From positions 1 through 33,678 of the forward strand of contig NZ_JAAAWN010000005.1 in assembly GCF_010500865.1 (NCBI RefSeq): DNA of 33,678 nt, read 5' to 3'. Shown here piece by piece: positions 13,128-25,900 of the stretch. The notes below the pieces were generated by a model that was not told the origin of the DNA, made no database searches, and worked only from the letters and a program-made list of their open reading frames with translations. Source of the DNA: Alteromonas profundi. Its GTDB lineage: Bacteria > Pseudomonadota > Gammaproteobacteria > Enterobacterales > Alteromonadaceae. Positions within the stretch are counted from its first letter, which is position 1. Each line of letters starts with the position of its first letter. Both the position numbers and the translations under genes were made by a program.

Positions 13128-16076
13128 ATGTTAGACAGAGTCTTTAACAAATACTGTGAAGCCTCTCTGCCTATAGTGCTTATTGGTTTACTGAGCCCTG
13201 CAGTTTGTGGGGCCGAATTAAATACAAACGATAAAAAAAACATTGTCATTCCGTCAGCGCCGCTTAAAGACAATATACAACGTATCGCAGAGCGCTTTAA
13301 CACCGCGTACGTGGTGTCTCCCCTTTTACTGAAAAACAAAACCTCCCCGTCGCTCTCTGGCACTTTTACACTAGAACAAGCACTTAGCCACTTACTAGAA
13401 AAAAGTAACCTTACTTTTACGCTAAGCAGTGGAGGTATTGTTATTGGTGTACGCGAAAAGCAAACTGAAACTAAAGAGATTGAAGAGATTGAAGAGATTG
13501 AAGAGATTAAGGTAAATGGAATACGGGGCTCACTAAATTTATCCAGACAAGGAAAACGTGAAGAAAGCCGTGTTACCGATATTATCGTGGCGCAAGATAT
13601 TGCGCGTTATCCCGACAGAAATTTAGCCGAGTCTATGCAGCGAATTCCTGGTATGAGTATTACCCGCGAGGCGGGTGAAGGCAGGCAGGTGGTGCTGCGC
13701 GGATTAAACCCCGACTATACCTTGGTAACAATAAATGGCATGCCTGTCTTGTCAAATAACGACTCCCCAATGGATAGCCGTACACAGCGTGATAGAGATC
13801 GCTCCTTCGACCTTAACTTATTTACCTCCGAGCTATTTAACCAAATAAAAGTTCACAAAAGCTACTCTGCCGACATGCCCACCGGAGGCATTGCGGGTAT
13901 CGCGGCGCTTAGAACAGCCAAACCGTTTGATACCCCGGGCCTCCAGTGGAGCATTGCCCATCAAATAGACACAAACCAATATGCTAAGGATCCCTCAAAC
14001 AGAACCTCGTTTACGCTCTCCTCAAGTGAAGACAATTGGGGGGCGTTGGTGTCGCTAAGCTACGGAAATAGAAATTATCAAGAACAAGGGGCGAACACGT
14101 TTCGTTGGCGTAAGCTTTTGCCCCTTGGCCTAGACACGAGTTTATTAGATAGCGAAATATTAAATAGATGGCAAGATCAAACGCTTAGGGTTCCCAGAGG
14201 GAATAGGTATTCCGTATGGCGCGGCGATATGCAAAGAGTAGGGCTGGGCGCTGCCCTTGAGTATGTAGATGACAACAGTCATGTAACCCTTGATTGGATT
14301 TATGGCCGCTTAAATAGCACAAGACAAGAAAACCATTTGTATCCTAGAGGTTTTCAATCTACCCCCGCTATTGCAGGAGAAACGGCGGTAATTGATGCTC
14401 AGGCCAATGATAGAGACGAATTAGTATATGCGAAATATACCAATGCGCGGGTGGGCACTGAAAATAGGTTGCAAACTGTCTCTACCTTGTTTCAGCAGGC
14501 AGTATTGAACGCTCAACATACCTTCTCTAACTATTTATCCAGTGAAAGTGTACTTGGTATTCAACATTCCACCTACACAATGCCAAAAAGTATTCGTGCT
14601 TATATGCGAGGCCAAAGTGATATTACTATTGATTATCGCCAAGACTATTACTTTCCAAACATCACTTATTCTGAAGACTTAACCCAGCCAGACATGTGGC
14701 AAATGAATGAACTCGACTCAGAGAATTACGCATCGTCTTCTAATTTCATTTACGCTAAAGAAATCCTTCGTTTTACCAACAACGACAATAGAGACTGGCA
14801 CATAGGTGCAGATTTTGTGCAGTTTGAAAGTAAAACGGAATACACAGATATTCAGGATATTTTTATCGATGAGTGGGCGTTAAGGAAAGAAGATGTGCCG
14901 CTTAATTCGGCATACCCTTTTACTCATCATCAAAAGCTAAATTGGCTGGCGCTTAACCCTCAAAAGGTGTTTCAGTTTTACACTACGCCAACGTCGGTAG
15001 AAGCGCTGTTGCTTTCATACCCAGAAGACAGAGCCGAGAACAACGTTGTTAAAGAAGAACGCTTTTCAGTGTTTTTCCAGCAGCAATTACAAGGCACTAA
15101 TTGGTCGCTACATACAGGCCTTAGGGCTGAATACGATACCGCTACCGTAAGCATCCTTCAGGCGCCTATTAACGCAACATACTCACTAAATAACCTGGCG
15201 TTACTGCCTGCGGTAACCGTAAATTACCGCACTAATCACAACGTTGTGCGCCTAGGCATAAGTAAAACCATAGGGTATCCAGAACTAGATGTACTGACCC
15301 GTTCCATTAGGTATATCGAGGAAGAAAGCGTACTTAGCGTTTATAACGATGCCCTTAAGCCTATTACTGCCTACAATTTTGACGTAAGCATCGAGGCCTA
15401 TCCGGGCGATGTTGCACGTTTCTCAACAAACCTTTTTGGCAAATGGATTAAAAACAGTATTGTTGCGCGAAGTCAGACCCACGCTGTCGACACACTGGCA
15501 ACACCTTTTGCTAACTTACTGCCAAAGGCTTATGCCCAGCCTGAAATAAACGTAGTTGCGCCTCATAATCAGCAAACATTTTTCCTTTATGGAATAGAGG
15601 GAAGCGCGCAATTTGAATGGCCACTCGACAAATTATCCTCACGCTTTGACATATACCACATTGGCATTGTAGCGAATGCCAGCTACACCTTTGGACGTAG
15701 GCAGTATTACAACGAAACAACGGGGGCGCGTTTAGAGAAGAAACCGCTTCCATATTTATCCCCCGTTCTAGCGAACGTTACCGCTTACCTTGAGGGCTAT
15801 TCTTTTAGCTTTAGGTTATCGGCAACCTATAGAGATAGTTATATCGCAAGAGTAGATGAAGGCACGTTAGTTGATGAAGACGAAACAGGTTTTTTACCCA
15901 GTCTTTATCTTGATGGGGTTATAGCGTATCAGATGACGGATAATGTAGAGATACGCATGGAAGCAACAAACCTAACGAACGAACGAGAAATTCAATATTC
16001 TGATTCCACGCAGCGCCCTTATAATACCACTGTCAGTGGTCGCAATTATTCATTGTCTTTAGCTTATCGCTTCTAA
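13128..16076 (+). CDS. TonB-dependent outer-membrane receptor with STN signalling domain
   Basis: 982 residues. Signal peptide about 1-29, then an STN domain (about 40-107; IPSAPLKDNIQRIAERF..LSGTFTLEQALSHLLEKSNL), a 36-base stretch of 9-bp repeats encoding EIE EIE EIE EIK, a plug (about 145-270; IARYPDRNLAESMQRIPGMSI, RQVVLRGLNPDYTLVTINGMP, MPTGGIAGIAALRTAKPFDTPG) and a 22-strand-type barrel ending YSLSLAYRF with the terminal aromatic. The plug resembles proteobacterial receptors (TIGR01782-like) often used for carbohydrates, but the sigma/anti-sigma context is iron-uptake-like. The substrate is undecided. Forms an operon with the two upstream genes. Confidence 0.93.
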   Translation: MLDRVFNKYCEASLPIVLIGLLSPAVCGAELNTNDKKNIVIPSAPLKDNIQRIAERFNTAYVVSPLLLKNKTSPSLSGTFTLEQALSHLLEKSNLTFTLSSGGIVIGVREKQTETKEIEEIEEIEEIKVNGIRGSLNLSRQGKREESRVTDIIVAQDIARYPDRNLAESMQRIPGMSITREAGEGRQVVLRGLNPDYTLVTINGMPVLSNNDSPMDSRTQRDRDRSFDLNLFTSELFNQIKVHKSYSADMPTGGIAGIAALRTAKPFDTPGLQWSIAHQIDTNQYAKDPSNRTSFTLSSSEDNWGALVSLSYGNRNYQEQGANTFRWRKLLPLGLDTSLLDSEILNRWQDQTLRVPRGNRYSVWRGDMQRVGLGAALEYVDDNSHVTLDWIYGRLNSTRQENHLYPRGFQSTPAIAGETAVIDAQANDRDELVYAKYTNARVGTENRLQTVSTLFQQAVLNAQHTFSNYLSSESVLGIQHSTYTMPKSIRAYMRGQSDITIDYRQDYYFPNITYSEDLTQPDMWQMNELDSENYASSSNFIYAKEILRFTNNDNRDWHIGADFVQFESKTEYTDIQDIFIDEWALRKEDVPLNSAYPFTHHQKLNWLALNPQKVFQFYTTPTSVEALLLSYPEDRAENNVVKEERFSVFFQQQLQGTNWSLHTGLRAEYDTATVSILQAPINATYSLNNLALLPAVTVNYRTNHNVVRLGISKTIGYPELDVLTRSIRYIEEESVLSVYNDALKPITAYNFDVSIEAYPGDVARFSTNLFGKWIKNSIVARSQTHAVDTLATPFANLLPKAYAQPEINVVAPHNQQTFFLYGIEGSAQFEWPLDKLSSRFDIYHIGIVANASYTFGRRQYYNETTGARLEKKPLPYLSPVLANVTAYLEGYSFSFRLSATYRDSYIARVDEGTLVDEDETGFLPSLYLDGVIAYQMTDNVEIRMEATNLTNEREIQYSDSTQRPYNTTVSGRNYSLSLAYRF
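13476..13511 (+). repeat. 9-bp tandem repeat in receptor gene
   Basis: GAGATTGAA is repeated three times (13476-13502), then GAGATTAAG. It encodes Glu-Ile-Glu units in the linker between the STN domain and the plug. Changes in copy number would keep the frame. Confidence 0.85.
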
Positions 16077-16082
16077 CCAAAC

Positions 16083-16110
16083 AACAAAGGGCCCAAATGG
16101 GCCCTTTGTT
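16083..16110. terminator. bidirectional intrinsic terminator
   Basis: AACAAAGGGCCC and GGGCCCTTTGTT form a perfect 12-bp stem with loop AAAT, between the receptor stop and the stop of the oppositely oriented remnant. T-rich ends exist in both directions, so it should stop both convergent transcripts. Confidence 0.85.
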
Positions 16111-16116
16111 AGTGTA

Positions 16117-16483
16117 TTACATTGAATAGGTTAACCCTATGTAGAATGTACGTCCGCTTAAGGTAGTGTTGTATAAACGATCGTCTGAATCGCTATATTG
16201 TTCCTCACGCTCATCGGTTAAGTTGATGCCTTCTAAAGAAAGTTTAAGCTTGTCACTTACATCATAAAATGCTGAAAAATCCCAGTATGTTGTACCATGA
16301 AAGCCCGCTTCATCTTGATCACTACTTGAAGTTTCAACCTGGGTTAAGTAGTCATCTCTGTAGGCTACCGACACACGCATGCCCCAGTTATCCTTTTCGT
16401 AGTACATAGTTGCGTTGTAGGTGTTTTCATATTGGTTGAGATCTACAGAAAGTACGAATAAACGGTACGATAGTGGGCGGGTT
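16117..16483 (-). pseudogene. 3' remnant of a second TonB-dependent receptor
   Basis: The frame encodes the last barrel strands of a TonB receptor: NQYENTYNATMYYEKDNWG, VSVAYRDDYLTQV, FSAFYDVSDKLKLSLEGINLTDEREEQYSD and the terminal YIGLTYSM. It matches the end of the neighbouring intact receptor in the same order (NLTNEREIQYSDSTQRPYNTTVSG there, NLTDEREEQYSDSDDRLYNTTLSG here). The first ATG gives 96 residues, but receptor-like sequence continues upstream to about 16483, where a stop occurs. No plug, start or signal peptide remains. It is the tail of a lost, clearly divergent paralogue. Confidence 0.8.
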
Positions 16484-16992
16484 AATTAGCGCGATATTGT
16501 TTTGGTGTAGAAATGCTGCTTTGCCTCTAAAACATGTCGAGATTATTTACAGTTTAAGGACGAGAAGATTTTAAGCAAATATAAGTGTATGAATATTTTG
16601 CCGTATTTTTATCGGTATGGTTTGTGCTTCACAGGCGACACGCTAAATAATCAATATTGGTGCGTAGTGCGGTAGGTATTACGTTTAGTTGTCGAAAGTC
16701 CTTCTACGGCGAAGATTGATAGTTGTCTTAGTTACATTCTAGGTAATTAAAAGAGGCTATCTTCAATGACGAACATTCATTACACGGAAGTAACACTACG
16801 CTGCCTATGTGGCATTGTTATGCCCAAATTATCATGTAATTTATTCTCTCCAAATTTCTTACGACCGTTCTCCTTATATCAGGCGAAGTGTCAGGAAATT
16901 TATTCAATTTAAAAAACATTCAAACCTGCTCGTTGTTGGTGGTGGGCTAATAATCAAATTACACGTCATTTCAAAATTTAAGGACAAAAGTT
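16484..16992. other. intergenic stretch upstream of the giant gene
   Basis: About 500 bases without a credible gene. An 89-codon frame at 16809-17078 runs into the giant gene in another phase and has no protein-like features. The promoter of the giant gene should be here, but I cannot place it. Confidence 0.6.
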
Positions 16993-19900
16993 ATGGCAAC
17001 TCCTATCAGCAACGAACGCTTAGTAAATTCTATTATCAACAACAGTACAGGTGCCAATCATACCTCAGCGTTTGCTGACGGCAGCTATATCACTGTTTGG
17101 CATTCAACAGCAGACGTTGGAAACTCATATGGCATTTTTGCGCAGCGGTTTAACGCGAACGGCACACCTGTCGGCCATGAGTTTCAAGTGAATGTACCGT
17201 TCGACTCATATAGTCAGCAAAATCCCAAGGTTACTACACTGGCAGATGGTAGTTTTGTAGTGACTTGGAATGGCTCTGGCGAGGGTGACGGAGATGGAAT
17301 TTTTGCTCGACATTTTAATGCATCCGGCGAGCCCACTACGGGAAACGTATTAATAAACGAAGATATATCTTCAACGCAAGATCACCCCGATATTGCTACC
17401 TTAGATGACGGAAATATAGTAATCGGATGGCGTAGTAACAGCAGTAATAACGCTGAGCTTGTTTTTCGAGCTTTCGATAGCTCTCTAACCCCTATCTCAA
17501 CAGAGCAGGCAATTACCGTACAGGGAGACACTACTACCTATTATTTAGATATAAGTGCTCATGCAGGAGGTTTTGCAGCTACCTGGTACCCTTATTACGG
17601 AGATGAAGCCGTAAGGTTCCAGCAGTTTAACAATGACTTGAGTGAAAAAGGAGCAATCACTCAAATTGGCCTGCAGGCGGGCGGGGATCAAGATAACCCA
17701 AAAATCGAATACTTCAGTAATGGTGATTTTGTTATTGTTTGGGAAGAAGATAACGGTCTTGATGGTTCAAGTGACGGAGTTTACGCACAACTATTTAATG
17801 CTGATGGAACCAACGCATCAGGTGTTTTTCTTGTAAACACAACCACGAGTAGTTCGCAGAACCGGCCCGATGTCGCTGTGCTTGATGACGATACGTTTGT
17901 GGTAACGTGGGACGGTCGCACCACTTTAGATGGCAGTTTTGTATCGGGCATCGTGTATCAACAATTTGCAAAAGATGGCACGCCTATTGGACTCGAAACC
18001 CTCGCGACTTCCGCTATTAATGCTAACAATAACCAATCCTCCCCCGATATTACAGCGCTTACCAGTGGCGAGTTTGTTATTACTTGGGACTCATATAGTT
18101 TTATCACCGATGACAGCACACGAGCAGGCATCGTGCAGCGCGTTTTCTCTACAACGAGCAACTCTATTGTAGATACCCCACCAGAAATAGTAGGTATGGT
18201 TGAGCAAATTGTTTTCGATGAGAACGTAGTAAATGCGGCTCCTCAAATTATTGATATTGCCGTTGCAATAGTTGATCCAGATACTGCGAATTATGATGGA
18301 GGCGAGCTTTCTATTGCTTATGTGGTAGGAGGAAGCAGCGAAGATTCACTTTCGATACGTAACCAGGGAACCGGCTCTTCGCAGATTGGTGTGTCTGGTA
18401 GTCAGATTACCTATGAAGGAAACGTTATAGGCACCATTGCTGAAGGTGGCGACAACGGGAATAACTTACTTGTCAATTTAACCAGTAATGCAAATGTCGA
18501 GTCGATAGAAGCATTACTTGAAAATGTTCAATACGCCAACAGTTCACAAAGTCCTCTAGCAACGCGCACAATCTCTATTCGACTCGACGATGGTGCAGGC
18601 AACACAAGCAGCAATGTAATAACAGAAATTATCGTTGAACAAACCAATGATTCAATTGCGTCAGTTGGCACAACAGAAAGGGTAAACACTTATACAAACT
18701 CATCACAGTCCGGCCCTTCTATCAGTGAATTCGACGATGGTAGTTTCATCGTTGTTTGGGATAGCTATACACAAAACGATACCAATAATTACGGAATACA
18801 TGCCCAGCGCTTTAATGCCAGTGGGGAGCCTATTGGCTTAGAACTGCAGATAAACCAGTCCGACTTTTTACCCAGTGACTCATCACAACAGCATGCTAAT
18901 GTCGCCACCTTTTCTGACGGTAGTTTTATGGTCACGTGGGATGGTGCTGGAGAGGTGGGGCAAGACGGTTCGGGTATTTACGGGCGAGTCTTCAATTCCG
19001 ACGGTACCCCTGCCACCGATGATTTCCAAGTAAACCAATATACGTCAAACACCCAATCTGACAGTCAGATTACGCGCCTGTCAAACGGCAACGTTGCAGT
19101 ATCTTGGCAAAGTTCTGGTGCCGACGGTAGTGGATGGTCCATTGTGACAAGAATTTTCGATTCCAACGGAGCACCCGTTACAGATGAAATTGTTGTTAAT
19201 AACACTACTACTAGTACGCAATATGCCCCTTCCATAGACTCGTATGATGGTGGATACATTGTAGGCTGGTATTCAAATACGCAGGCTGGTGGAAGTTCGG
19301 GCGATATAGTTGCTCGTGCTGTAAACAACGATGGCACATTTGCCAGCGAAGAACTTGATATTACGTTGGGTCAAACGGGAGACCAGCACAGCGTACAAGT
19401 GAATGCATCGGCCGATGGAAGCTATGTACTCACGTGGGTAGACCACTCAGGGAACGCTGACGGCAGTGGACATGGTATTGTCGCCCAAAAATTTGATGCC
19501 TCTCATAATGCACTTACGGCGCAAATTGTTATTAATGAGAATAGTTCAAGTACCCAATACCGCCCTGATATCGCTCAACTTGACAACGGCAATTATATAT
19601 TCACGTGGAATGATGCGAATTTAGGCAGCATCATGCGCCGTGAATTTACTTCTGACTTAATACCCATAGATAGCGAGCTGCGTGTTGAATCAAATATTAG
19701 TACATCTGTTGATAATCCTGTTGTCATTGGTTCGGGCAACAACTACTTTATCGCATTTGAACAAAGCGGTACCGGATTCGATAGCACCGATATCAGCCTT
19801 AATCGCTTTGGTTCTTTTGCCGAAGTAACTGGACCAGAGGTAACCGGTTTCGCTTCTAGCTATAACTTTGATGAAGCACTGGTCAATGCGGGGCTTGTGC

Positions 19901-22900
19901 CTTTGGAACTTGGAGTATCAGTAGCTGATGTATCAGGTGCAGGCTTTGATGGCGGCTCACTAACCGTTGGCTACAATGCTGGAGGGGCCGAAGATGATCA
20001 ATTAGGGCTAATCAATCAGGGTAATGCAGCGGGTCAAGTGGGTGTATCGGGTAATTCGGTATTTTATGAGGGAACTCAGATTGGTACGCTTCTTAGTGAT
20101 GGGCAAAGCGGTAGTCAACTTGTTATTACCTTTAATGCCAATGCGACAACAGAAGCCGTTGAGGGAGTGCTGGAAGCAACCAGTTACCAAAACACCTCTA
20201 ATAGCCCCGAAGAATCACGCAGCATTAGCCTTCGGCTAACCGATGCAAATGGTGCGTCTAGCGAAAATATTGACTTCTCAGTAAACGTTAGCGCTGAAAT
20301 TGATTCAACAGTGCCAGTTTTTACCGCCTCTTTAGTCAATACATTCACTGATGGAGTTCAATATAAATCCGATATTGCCGCCTTTGACAACGGTAGTTAT
20401 GTCGTAGTGTGGCAAAGTGAAGGGCAAGAAAACAATAATGGTGTTTATAGCATTCACGGTCAGCGCTTTGGTGCCGATGGCAATGCTATAGGTACAGAGT
20501 TCCTTGTTAGTCAAGAATCAGCCCTAACCGTAGGTCAATCAGATAATGACCCTAAAGTCACCACGTTTTCCGATGGCTCATATGTAGTGGTTTGGCAAGG
20601 GCATGGCACAAACGATAGCGTCGACATTAAAGCCAGGCTATTCGACGCAAACGGTTCAGCATTAGGTGATGAGTTTCAAGTTAATGACTTTGTATCTGGC
20701 TCACAAGAATATCCTGACGTGGTACGACTGTCTGATGGTAACTTTGCGGTAACGTGGCCCTCGGCTAGTGGAGACGGCAGTTCTTGGGGAGTTTCATATC
20801 GAATATTTCAAAATGATGGTACCGCCGTAACAAATGAATTAGTTGCAAATACTACGGTCACTGGCACTCAGTATTCTCCAAGTATTGATGCCACATCTAC
20901 TGGATTTGCAATTACCTGGTATTCCGATAACCACAATGGCAGTACGTCAAACGAAATTATTGTTCAACAATTTGCTAACGACGGCACACCGTTAGGCTCT
21001 GAAATTGAGGTAACCAGTTTGTCGGCGGGAAATCAGGCTACGCCAAAGATTTCTTACGCCGCAGACGGTAGCTTTGTTGTGGTTTGGGAGGACACGACTA
21101 ACCTGTCGGATGGCAGTGGTAGCGCAATATTAGCGCAACGTTATGACGCTTCGGGTAGTTCGCTGGGTCAAACATTCGTTGTAAATGAAAATCCAGCCTC
21201 CAGTCAATATAGACCAAGCATTGATCATCTACCAAACGGTAACTTTGTCATCACTTGGTACTCCGCTAATAGTAATGACATATTTCGACGTGAATTTTCA
21301 TCAGATGGTCAGCCCTTAGATGGAGACCAGTTAGTCAATATGGGGCAACAGTCCGGTACGCAAACCCGCCCCAGTGTGGCTTCGCTTGGCAACGGCGATT
21401 ATGTCATCACTTACCACGATCAAAGTAGTGCCGATGGCAGTAGTTATGGGATTTTTCAGTCGTTTTTTGGAAGCCAATCAACGAACCAGAGTCCTACGCT
21501 AGCCGGTTTCACCAATGAAGTAACATTTGCTGAAAATGCAGTAAATAATGCACCTCAAATTTTGGATGCTGCGGTGTCGTTTCAAGACAGCGACTCAACA
21601 AATTTTGAAGGCGGGGTTGTTACCCTTGGATATATTCAATTTGGTGGTGTAGAAGACCAATTAGGTGTTAATAATCAAGGCAACGGGCTAAGTCAAATTG
21701 GGGTGTCTGGCTCAACGATATCTTATAGCGGAACGGTAATTGGTAATATTGTTAACGATGGCCAAAATGGCGCTACGCTGCGCATAGAATTAAATATCAA
21801 TGCGACACCTGAGGCTATCGAAGCACTTGTTCAAAACTTAACGTATGCCAATACATCAGAAGCACCAAACGCACAGCGAACCCTTTCTCTTAATGTGGAA
21901 GATGGTGATGGAGGCAGTACAGGCAATCAAACAATTACCGTAAATGTTTCGCCCGACACCGATGGCTCTGAATCTGTATTTGGGCCAGACTTAGTCAATA
22001 CATTTACAGCTGGGGGGCAATACAGCCCTGATGTGGCGAGCTTTTCTGACGGAAGTTACGTGGTTACCTGGGTTTCGTCTACCCAGGATGACAGTAGTTT
22101 GGGTGTCTACGCACAGCGTTTTGATGCTAACGGGCTATCTGTAGGTAATGAATTCTTAGTCAACACAACCACCGTAAGCACTCAATCAGATCCCGCTGTG
22201 ACCGTTCTAAGCGATAACTCTTTTGTCATCACTTGGGAAGGGAATGGTATCTCAGATGGCAGCGGCGTGTTTGCGCAGCTTTATGCCTCTGATGGCTCAC
22301 CTTTAGGCTCAGAGTTTTTGTTGCGAGATGGCGCAGACAATTCGGAAACGTTAGTTGATGTGGTGGCGTTGTCCGATGGGAAGTTTGCAACGACATGGAC
22401 AGACAGCGGCGGCGATGCTTCCGGCTGGGGCATTTCTGTGCGTCTTTTTAATGCTGATGGTACGCCCGCTGGCGCTTCATTTACGGCAAATACTACGACT
22501 TCCAACACACAATACAACTCGTCTATTAGCAGCTTTAGTGGTGGCTTTGTTGTCTCTTGGTATTCCACTACTCAAGCAGGGGGAAACAGTAGCGACATAG
22601 TGATGCAGCGTTTTGATAACAGTGGCAATGCGATTGGTAGTGAAATAGACTTATTGATAGATGGTTCACAACAAAATAACCAGGTTGCGGCGTTCTTAGA
22701 TGGCAGTTTTGTCGTTGTATTTCAAAGTACAGATGGCAGTAGCGATGGGGTTTTTGCCCAGCGCTATAATGCTGATGGAACCGCTAACGGCGATCTAATT
22801 CAGGTAAATGAAACGTTAACAGAAAATCAAACAGAGCCTACTGTCGCGACTTTACCTAATGGCAATTTTATCGTTGGCTGGACGGGTAATGGCGTTGGAG

Positions 22901-25900
22901 ATAATAATGGTGCTTTCATCCGAGAATTCGACGGTAATGGCGTTCCAATTGATGGCGAGGTGCTAGCTAGCAGTACCTCAGTGTCTAACGTTGATAATAT
23001 TTCTCTAACTGGCTTGGGGGCGTCCAACAACTTTATCGCGGTTTGGGCAGACTCCTCTTTAGAGCCTGATGATAGCAGCTGGGGCGTTTTTCAGAATATT
23101 TTCGGTAACCCTAGCGATTTCAACCGTACCACGCCACCAAGTCTGGATGACGTGACCGATACGCGGCAAATTGTAAATTCAGTAGCCTCAACGCCGGTGA
23201 GAATTGATGCAGACGTGGATTTCACTCACATCAGCGATGATTTTAACGGCGGTATGTTAGAAGTGTTCTACCTTACCCAAAGCGATGCTGATGACCTGCT
23301 TGCCATTGACACAACAGGAACGGGCATTGGCCAAATCTCTGTTAGCGGAGTTGATGTTAGTTTTGAAGGCACAGTGATCGGCCAAATTTCGAGTGGTGAA
23401 AATGGCACAAATGGCAGTGGGTTATCTGTCACTTTCAACGCTAATGCCACAGCAATAGCAATTGATGCACTGATAGAACACCTTACCTATGCCTCTCAAA
23501 ACAATGTAGAAAATGATGAAACAATCTCAATTCGCGTGACCGACGGCAATGGTGCAGCTACCCAAGGAAATGCCATTTCTATCGAGATACGCTCGTCGGT
23601 GTCTGCCCCTACCTTTTTAATGGAAGACTTTGACAGAAATATAACCTTCAACGAGTCGGATGTAGTAGGTCAGCTGGCTTTGTTAGACAGCAATATTAAT
23701 TTTGAATACAAGGGTTCAAATAGCTTAGACGGTGGGTATTTGTCGTTGCGTTATATTTCAAACAGCGAGACGTTCGAAGATACCTTAGGCGTGGTTAACA
23801 TAGGTACGGGTAATGGCCAAATTAGTGTGAGCGGCTCTACCATTTTGTATGAGGGGGTTGCGTTTGCCTCAATTGATTCTTCCGACAATGGAGAAGCGGG
23901 CAGTGATTTGCGTATTGATTTTACGACTGGCGTTACCGATGAAGCAGTTGAAGCTTTAATTGAAGCACTGGGCTATAGCAGCGATTCAGGCGCTCTTAAC
24001 ACCAGAAGTGTTAGGCTCTATGTATACGACAGCGCGAACAACTACTCCACGAATATAGATTACAGCCTTAATTTTGAGCAGTCTGTAAATGACTTTGACC
24101 TTGTTGGCGAGCCGAGTCTAATTAACCAAGTAACTGCTGGTAACCAGGCTATGCCATCTGCCAGCGAGTTGTCGGGTGGTGGATATGTAGTTACATGGAC
24201 TGGCGAAAACAGCCTTGACGGCAGTTCCAACGGGATATTCGCCCATATCTTCGATGAAAATGGACAAGCAGTTGGTAACCAGTTCGTGGTTAATACGGAA
24301 AACTTCGGCAATCAAACCAACGCTGACGTTGCAGGGCTCAGTGATGGCTCTTTCGTCGTGGTTTGGGAGAGTGTTACTAGCGAGTCCAACAGCGACATAA
24401 ATGTTTATGCCCAGCGCTTTACTGCTTCTGGTCAAGCCCTTGGCGACCAATTTATTGTTAATGAAAATCTATCTAGTACGCAAGGGACCCCCGTCGTTAC
24501 TGCGCTGGCTACTGGCGGCTTCGTCGTAGCGTTCGACACTTACGATACTGCTACGGGAGATACGAGCGGTATTGGTATTGGTATGCGCTTCTTTGATAAT
24601 GATGGTGTTGCCACAACCGCTGAATTATTAGCGAATACGTCAATTTCGGGCTCTCAAAACAATGCCGACTTAGCAGCGTCTGCAAGCGCAGTGGTAGCAA
24701 CGTGGAGGAGCAATGCGGGCGACGATGTATTTGCACGTATTTTTAATCCTGTAGATGGAACAGAGTTAGTTTCTGAGTTCAAAGTAAATACGTCAGAAGG
24801 GAATGTATGGAATCAACCTGCAGTGACCGCGCTTGATGACGGTACATTTGTGTTGGTTTGGGGGCACTATATCGACGAATTCTCCAGAGACTTTTGGGGG
24901 TTCCGCGGTCAACGCATCGATGCAAACGGCAACTTCATCGGCGATGAGTTTATTGTTAACACCAGCGAAACAAGCTGGAATTCTAATGATGGCATTGACA
25001 TAGCTTCATTGAATAATGGTAATTTCGCCGTTACTTGGGGGGCAAATGCGGGCGTGTACGTCCAAGAATTTGAAGCTACAGGTACTACCCCTACAAAAGT
25101 GGATGGGCCAGTTTTAGCTGGCTCGGGGCCGAGTACAGACCACCAATCTACAATTGTGAGCGTTGGAAATCAGAGCGCTGCGGTTATTTGGTCTGGATAT
25201 AATCTTACATCACCTGCTAATAGCACCTATGAAATAGGGCAACAGTTGGTTGGCGTTGCCAGCGACTTTAGTGATAGCGATGGTCCACAAATTGAAAATA
25301 TTCCAGCAGAAATCACGATTACGGAAAGTACCAACACAGAGTTTATTTTCAGTAATGTTGATATTCTTGATAGCGATTCGCCAGATTTTGATGGTGGCCT
25401 TTTAACAATCGACATCGTCAGCGGGTATCGAGATATTGTAAATACAAACCAAGAGTTTGCTGATGATAACTTTACTATCGAAAATCAAGGTGTCGGACAG
25501 GGGCAGATTAGTGTTTCTGGAAGCACAGTCAACTATGCAGGCGCCGCAATAGGCACCATTGCACAAGATGGGCAAGCGGGAAATGGTTTACATATTGCTT
25601 TAAATACTAATGCTACCTTAGAAGCCGTAAACGCGTTGATACAGGCAATCGGTTATTCCAATCTCTCCACCTCACCGCAAGCTAGCAGAGAAGTCGCGTT
25701 ACGTCTAACCGATGGTGATGGAGGCTCTAGCGCAAATCAGGTCGTTACGCTAAACATTACGGAAGTGGCTAACGGTTCCACACCACAGACTAGCGACATA
25801 CAGGCAAACAGTTTTGAGTTGGGCAATCAAACTACGCCAGCACTGGCTGAAATGGCAAGTGGTGGGTTTGTAATGGTCTGGACGTCTGATGCCAATCAAG

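Noticed and set aside
13740..13760. ATGCCTGTCTTGTCA inside the TonB receptor, similar to the tip of the inverted-repeat element
   Set aside because: It encodes the conserved plug segment NGMPVLS of the receptor, so the match is best explained by chance.
16809..17078. 89-residue plus-strand frame overlapping the start of the giant gene
   Set aside because: It is in another phase and its second part is a shadow of the giant gene; the first part has no protein-like pattern.
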